NCBI GenBank assembly: GCA_021788565.1
Contig: JAJYKO010000156.1
Coordinates: 1 to 9,014, forward strand
Length of the DNA stretch: 9,014 bases
Direction of reading: 5' to 3'
Source of the DNA: Chloroflexota bacterium
GTDB lineage: Bacteria > Chloroflexota > UBA6077
Program-made: the position numbers and the translations under genes
Notes under the pieces: model-generated
The model's input: only the letters and a program-made list of their open reading frames with translations
What the model was told of the DNA's origin: nothing
The model's database searches: none
Shown here: piece by piece, positions 6,056-9,014 of the stretch
Numbering within the stretch: position 1 is the first letter of the stretch
Layout: each line of letters opens with the position of its first letter

Positions 6056-6114
6056 ACATCCATATTTCCCTGTTGTCAGACTACCTCTGGTGTTCTCCAG
6101 GCAGCCAAGGCTGA

Positions 6115-6939
6115 TCATGCCAGCAAGCTTTGAAGCTGATCACGTAGCTGAATCGTCTCGGTCACGCAGTCGACTCGGTCCTGTGCCATCCAACTGCTGT
6201 GGACATACTCAAAGCAGATGATCCCGTCGTATCCCTGAGTTCTCAAGTCGTCCACGATGCGCTCGAATGGGATTGCCCCATCGTGAAACCTGCATTGAGC
6301 CTCGCCGGGACGGGCCTGGCGGGCGTGCCAGTGGGTACCATAGGGATGTGTCGCTGCTATCTGCTCGTATGGTATCCCATGAAAGGTGAAATGTGAGTGA
6401 TCGATGGTCAAGCTCAATCCCGGTACCCGGTGACACATCTCCACCGCGAGTTCGGGCGTCCAGGTCACACTCTGGATATGCGGCTCGATTCTTAGATGTA
6501 GTTCATGCCCTCGCGCCTCGGCGACTGCCCATCGCAGTTCGTCGGCTCCCCGTTCGAAGCTCGCCGTCGCTGGCTCGCCCGGCCAGTAGCACCCTGGAGA
6601 GAGCGTAATCCCTCTCAGACCGATCGCTGCCGCAAAGCGAAAGAACCCGGCCCAGGTGCGTCTGATTGAGGACAACAAGTTAGGGTCCGGACTGTTGTTG
6701 CTGAAGTCGTCTGGTCGCCATTGAGGGAAACAATCGACGAAGTGGATGCCAGTTTTAGCTGCTATCCGGCGGAATCTCTCGGCTTCCTCAAGCGGATATT
6801 GGGCGATATAGCTTGGATCCAGGTCAATAGCGTTGCCAAGATCCATGTAGTCAAGGTCGAGGGCTCGAATCAGGCGAGCTGCTTCCAGACAGGTTGCAGC
6901 TGGGAAGGTCCATTTGTGGCAGCCGAGCTTGATTCCCAT
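6115..6939 (-). CDS. Xylose-isomerase-like TIM-barrel sugar isomerase/epimerase
   Basis: This 274-residue protein is of the AP-endonuclease-2/xylose-isomerase-like TIM-barrel superfamily, which holds sugar (phosphate) isomerases, epimerases and IolE/IolI-type enzymes. It opens with MGIKLGCHKWTF, a typical first strand. Probable metal ligands are Glu152 (RIEPH), Asp180 (TIDHSHF), His205 (HWHARQ) and Glu244 (ICFEY), the usual E-D-H-E set, so it should be a divalent-metal enzyme. ATG 6939 is preferred because a GGTGA lies 8 nt before it. Upstream in-frame ATGs at 6948 and 6954 would add 3 or 5 residues. It is the third gene after zwf and opcA, and it converges with the sugar transporter operon. 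A role on the imported sugar or in the pentose pathway is plausible, but the substrate is unknown. It ends in TGA. Confidence 0.85.
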   Translation of the reverse strand: MGIKLGCHKWTFPAATCLEAARLIRALDLDYMDLGNAIDLDPSYIAQYPLEEAERFRRIAAKTGIHFVDCFPQWRPDDFSNNSPDPNLLSSIRRTWAGFFRFAAAIGLRGITLSPGCYWPGEPATASFERGADELRWAVAEARGHELHLRIEPHIQSVTWTPELAVEMCHRVPGLSLTIDHSHFTFHGIPYEQIAATHPYGTHWHARQARPGEAQCRFHDGAIPFERIVDDLRTQGYDGIICFEYVHSSWMAQDRVDCVTETIQLRDQLQSLLA

Positions 6940-7001
6940 CACACACATCACCATTGTTGTGAGAATTTGGAAACGGCTTCAGCCTCTCTCGGCTGCTCCA
7001 A

Positions 7002-8141
7002 TTATGTCATCGCCCTCCGCGCGAGCCTTGCTGCGCAGATGAGGCTCTCGTGGTAAAGGCCGGCGCGGGCCATCTGCTCTAACTCCTCGCTGAGCATGGT
7101 GGCCAGCGAGGGACGGGCCAGCGAGAGGGTGTGTGCGGAGATCGGTCTCCCGGGAAGCACTGCACGCACTTCGGCACAGAGCTGACCGTCCTCGCGCTCT
7201 ACGCTGAAGGTGGCCTGCTGAACACCGCGCCCCGCGGCGAGGGTGGCGGCAAGCATCTCCCCCGGCCCAAGCCAGTTCCCGGTCAACGGCACCGGATTTA
7301 AGTAGGCGGCCACCGGGCCGGCAGGACCCTGGAACTCCAGGCTGTGGACGCCCCCTATCGACTGCCCGCTTGAGGCCTCCAGCGTCCAGCCAAGGGAAGC
7401 GGCCAGCCAGCCGAGGAGCAGGAACGGCTGAGCGGTGGGACCGCCGCCGACGTAGTGGAGCCTGACGGTTGTAAGCCGTCGCTGGTAGTTGCGCGCTTCC
7501 GGAGGGTCAAACAGCTGGGCCAGCAGCTCACGCCAGGGTCGCAGCGCCGACCAGGCCAGGTCGCCTACCACGACCCGGTCCTCCAGGGTCGCAATCAGTC
7601 TCTCCAGGCTCACTAACCCCGCGGGTTCGAGGGGGCTGGAGTCCACTATCAACCGGTCGCACAGGGGCAGTAGCTCCTCTTCGGCTTCCGGCTGGCCCTG
7701 AAGCCACCATAGAAAGACGGGAAGATCGGGGACGAGCAGGGGCGCCACCACGCTGGCCACCTGTCCGGTCATTCCGCCCCGGGCTGTTAGCCGAACTTCC
7801 TCGAAGCAGACCCGAACGGGGATCCCGGGCCTCATCCGGCAGCGGGCAACGGCAGAGGCGTCGAGGCCCGGCTCCGCCGAAGGGTCTGTGGCCACGACCA
7901 GCGTTCGAGATGGGTGCAGGCCAGCCACCTCGCCAAGGGCCCGGACTGCCTGGGCTTCGTTCTCAGGGTCCGTGGTCCGAACTATGAGGTTCAGCACGCT
8001 GGTCCTAGCTGGCGGGTAAGGCTCTCCTCCGTCACGCCGATTCATCTCCTGAATCAGCCTGTTAAGGACGCGCTCCACCGTGAAGGCGTCTACGTCCTCG
8101 CCGTGCCAACTGGAAGAGAGTTCATCCTGGTTGGTTGTCAT
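7002..8141 (-). CDS. opcA: Glucose-6-phosphate dehydrogenase assembly protein OpcA
   Basis: This 379-residue protein matches OpcA, the factor required for assembly or allosteric activation of glucose-6-phosphate dehydrogenase, known from cyanobacteria and actinobacteria. Recognisable features are ARTSVLNLIV (45-54), a HPSRTLVV segment (76-83) after a predicted helix, and the family-typical PDLPVFLWW (138-146). The gene starts 16 nt after the zwf stop, behind a GAGGT Shine-Dalgarno 5 nt from the ATG, so the two are almost certainly co-transcribed. The gene pair supports the assignment independently of sequence. Length is within the range I expect for the family. No damage is visible. Confidence 0.92.
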   Translation of the reverse strand: MTTNQDELSSSWHGEDVDAFTVERVLNRLIQEMNRRDGGEPYPPARTSVLNLIVRTTDPENEAQAVRALGEVAGLHPSRTLVVATDPSAEPGLDASAVARCRMRPGIPVRVCFEEVRLTARGGMTGQVASVVAPLLVPDLPVFLWWLQGQPEAEEELLPLCDRLIVDSSPLEPAGLVSLERLIATLEDRVVVGDLAWSALRPWRELLAQLFDPPEARNYQRRLTTVRLHYVGGGPTAQPFLLLGWLAASLGWTLEASSGQSIGGVHSLEFQGPAGPVAAYLNPVPLTGNWLGPGEMLAATLAAGRGVQQATFSVEREDGQLCAEVRAVLPGRPISAHTLSLARPSLATMLSEELEQMARAGLYHESLICAARLARRAMT

Positions 8142-8157
8142 CTGCTACCTCGCTCGG

Positions 8158-9014
8158 CTACAGGCGACGCCAGCGCCGGCCGTCGGAGGCGAGCAACTGA
8201 TCGGCCTCCTGTGGTCCCCAGGTTCCAGCCGGGTAGAGAACCGGCGGCGGACCCTCTTCCCGCCACGTTTCCAGGATCGGTGTCGCAAATGCCCAGCTGG
8301 CCTCTACGGCATCGGCCCGGTTGAAGAGGGTGTGGTCTCCCATCAGGCAGTCCAGCAGCAACCGCTCGTAGGCGTCCGGTGACTCCACCAGGAAGGAGCT
8401 GCCGTAGAGGAAGTCCATATTCACCGACCTGATCTGCATCGCGGCCCCGGGCACCTTCGCGCCGAAGCGGAGGGTGATACCTTCGTCCGGCTGGATTCGC
8501 AGGACGAGAAGGTCCGGCTCAAGGTCGGCGGTGTCGGCGGCAGCAAAGGGCAGGTGCGGCACCCGCTTGAACTGCACAGCGATCTCGGTCGCCCGCTTCG
8601 GGAGCCGCTTGCCGTGACGCAGGTAGAAAGGAGTGCCGGCCCATCGCCAGTTGTCTATGAACAGCCGTAGGACCGCGTAGGTCTCGGTTGTCGATTCGGG
8701 GCTCACATTCGGCTCCGATCGAAAAGCCGGGGCGGCACGGCCGCTAACCCATCCTGAGTCATACTGGCCGCGCACCGTGCTGGCGGCGACCTCGGAACCT
8801 GTTAGCGGCCGAAGTGCCCGGAACACCTTGACCTTCTCGTCGCGCACGGCGTTCGCCTCGAAGGTGCTGGGTGCCTCCATCGCTACCAGCGCCAGCAGTT
8901 GGAGCATGTGGTTCTCCACCACGTCGCGAAAGGCACCTGCCTCCTCATAGTAGGTGCCACGTCCCTCTACCCCAACGCTCTCCGCGACGGTGATCTGAAC
9001 GTGGTCGATCTGCT
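8158..9014 (-). CDS. zwf: Glucose-6-phosphate dehydrogenase (C-terminal part; 5' end outside window)
   Basis: The frame is open to the window edge, giving 284 residues of a family usually near 500, so about 210-220 N-terminal residues (Rossmann domain and the RIDHYLGKE substrate motif) are off-window. The visible part begins IDHVQITVAESVGVEGRGTYY and continues AGAFRDVVENHMLQ, whose His corresponds to the catalytic base, then LVAMEAP. Later come a YLRHGKRLPKR substrate-binding segment, LRIQPDEGI, and the C-terminal ESPDAYERLLLDCLMGD and LYPAGTWGP. The enzyme oxidises glucose 6-phosphate to 6-phosphogluconolactone, making NADPH at the entry of the oxidative pentose phosphate pathway. It is the first visible gene of the leftward zwf-opcA-isomerase cluster. 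Its promoter lies outside the window. Confidence 0.96.
   Translation of the reverse strand, partial: QIDHVQITVAESVGVEGRGTYYEEAGAFRDVVENHMLQLLALVAMEAPSTFEANAVRDEKVKVFRALRPLTGSEVAASTVRGQYDSGWVSGRAAPAFRSEPNVSPESTTETYAVLRLFIDNWRWAGTPFYLRHGKRLPKRATEIAVQFKRVPHLPFAAADTADLEPDLLVLRIQPDEGITLRFGAKVPGAAMQIRSVNMDFLYGSSFLVESPDAYERLLLDCLMGDHTLFNRADAVEASWAFATPILETWREEGPPPVLYPAGTWGPQEADQLLASDGRRWRRL

Noticed and set aside
1..9014. CRISPR arrays, tRNA/rRNA genes, insertion sequences, phage or defence genes
   Set aside because: None was seen on either strand. The only repeats are short local direct or inverted repeats.

Overview
The window is GC-rich bacterial DNA with compact gene spacing. A zwf-opcA pair, a Tat-type lipoprotein substrate-binding protein with an Ala/Pro/Thr-rich linker, and a ribose-type (CUT2) sugar ABC operon together suggest a Chloroflexota bacterium (Thermomicrobia/Sphaerobacter-like). 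An actinobacterium is the main alternative. This placement is inference from gene content, because no rRNA or tRNA is present.

Left part (1-1800, + strand). The most unusual gene is at 270-1268. It encodes a thioredoxin-fold/redoxin domain followed by a DsbD N-terminal-like domain, and its frame is interrupted by one TGA at 444-446. The TGA lies exactly where the first cysteine of a WCxxC redox motif belongs (…VW-TGA-AYC…). A perfect 7-bp hairpin with a GUG loop begins 14 nt after the TGA. Coding resumes in the same frame for 273 more codons. The best reading is a selenoprotein (Sec59-Ala-Tyr-Cys62) with a bacterial SECIS element. Next comes a small J-domain protein with a hydrophobic, probably membrane-anchored C-terminus (1362-1799).

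Middle part (1800-6060, + strand). A 377-nt gene-free leader carries a good sigma70-type promoter (TTGCCT-N17-TATCAT), a tandem repeat over its -35 box, palindromes and a structured 5' UTR. It precedes a three-gene CUT2 sugar uptake operon in the order double-NBD ATPase, permease, lipoprotein binding protein. The operon ends at a 15-bp inverted repeat that probably serves as a terminator between convergent genes.

Right part (6115-9014, - strand). Reading leftward are the 3' portion of zwf (glucose-6-phosphate dehydrogenase, running off the window), opcA (its assembly/activation factor, 16 nt later) and a xylose-isomerase-like TIM-barrel sugar isomerase/epimerase (about 60 nt later). These look like one transcription unit linking the oxidative pentose phosphate pathway to sugar isomerisation. 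The sugar ABC operon converges on it, so the region from 2.1 kb rightward can be read as a sugar uptake and processing neighbourhood. The substrate cannot be named from sequence alone.
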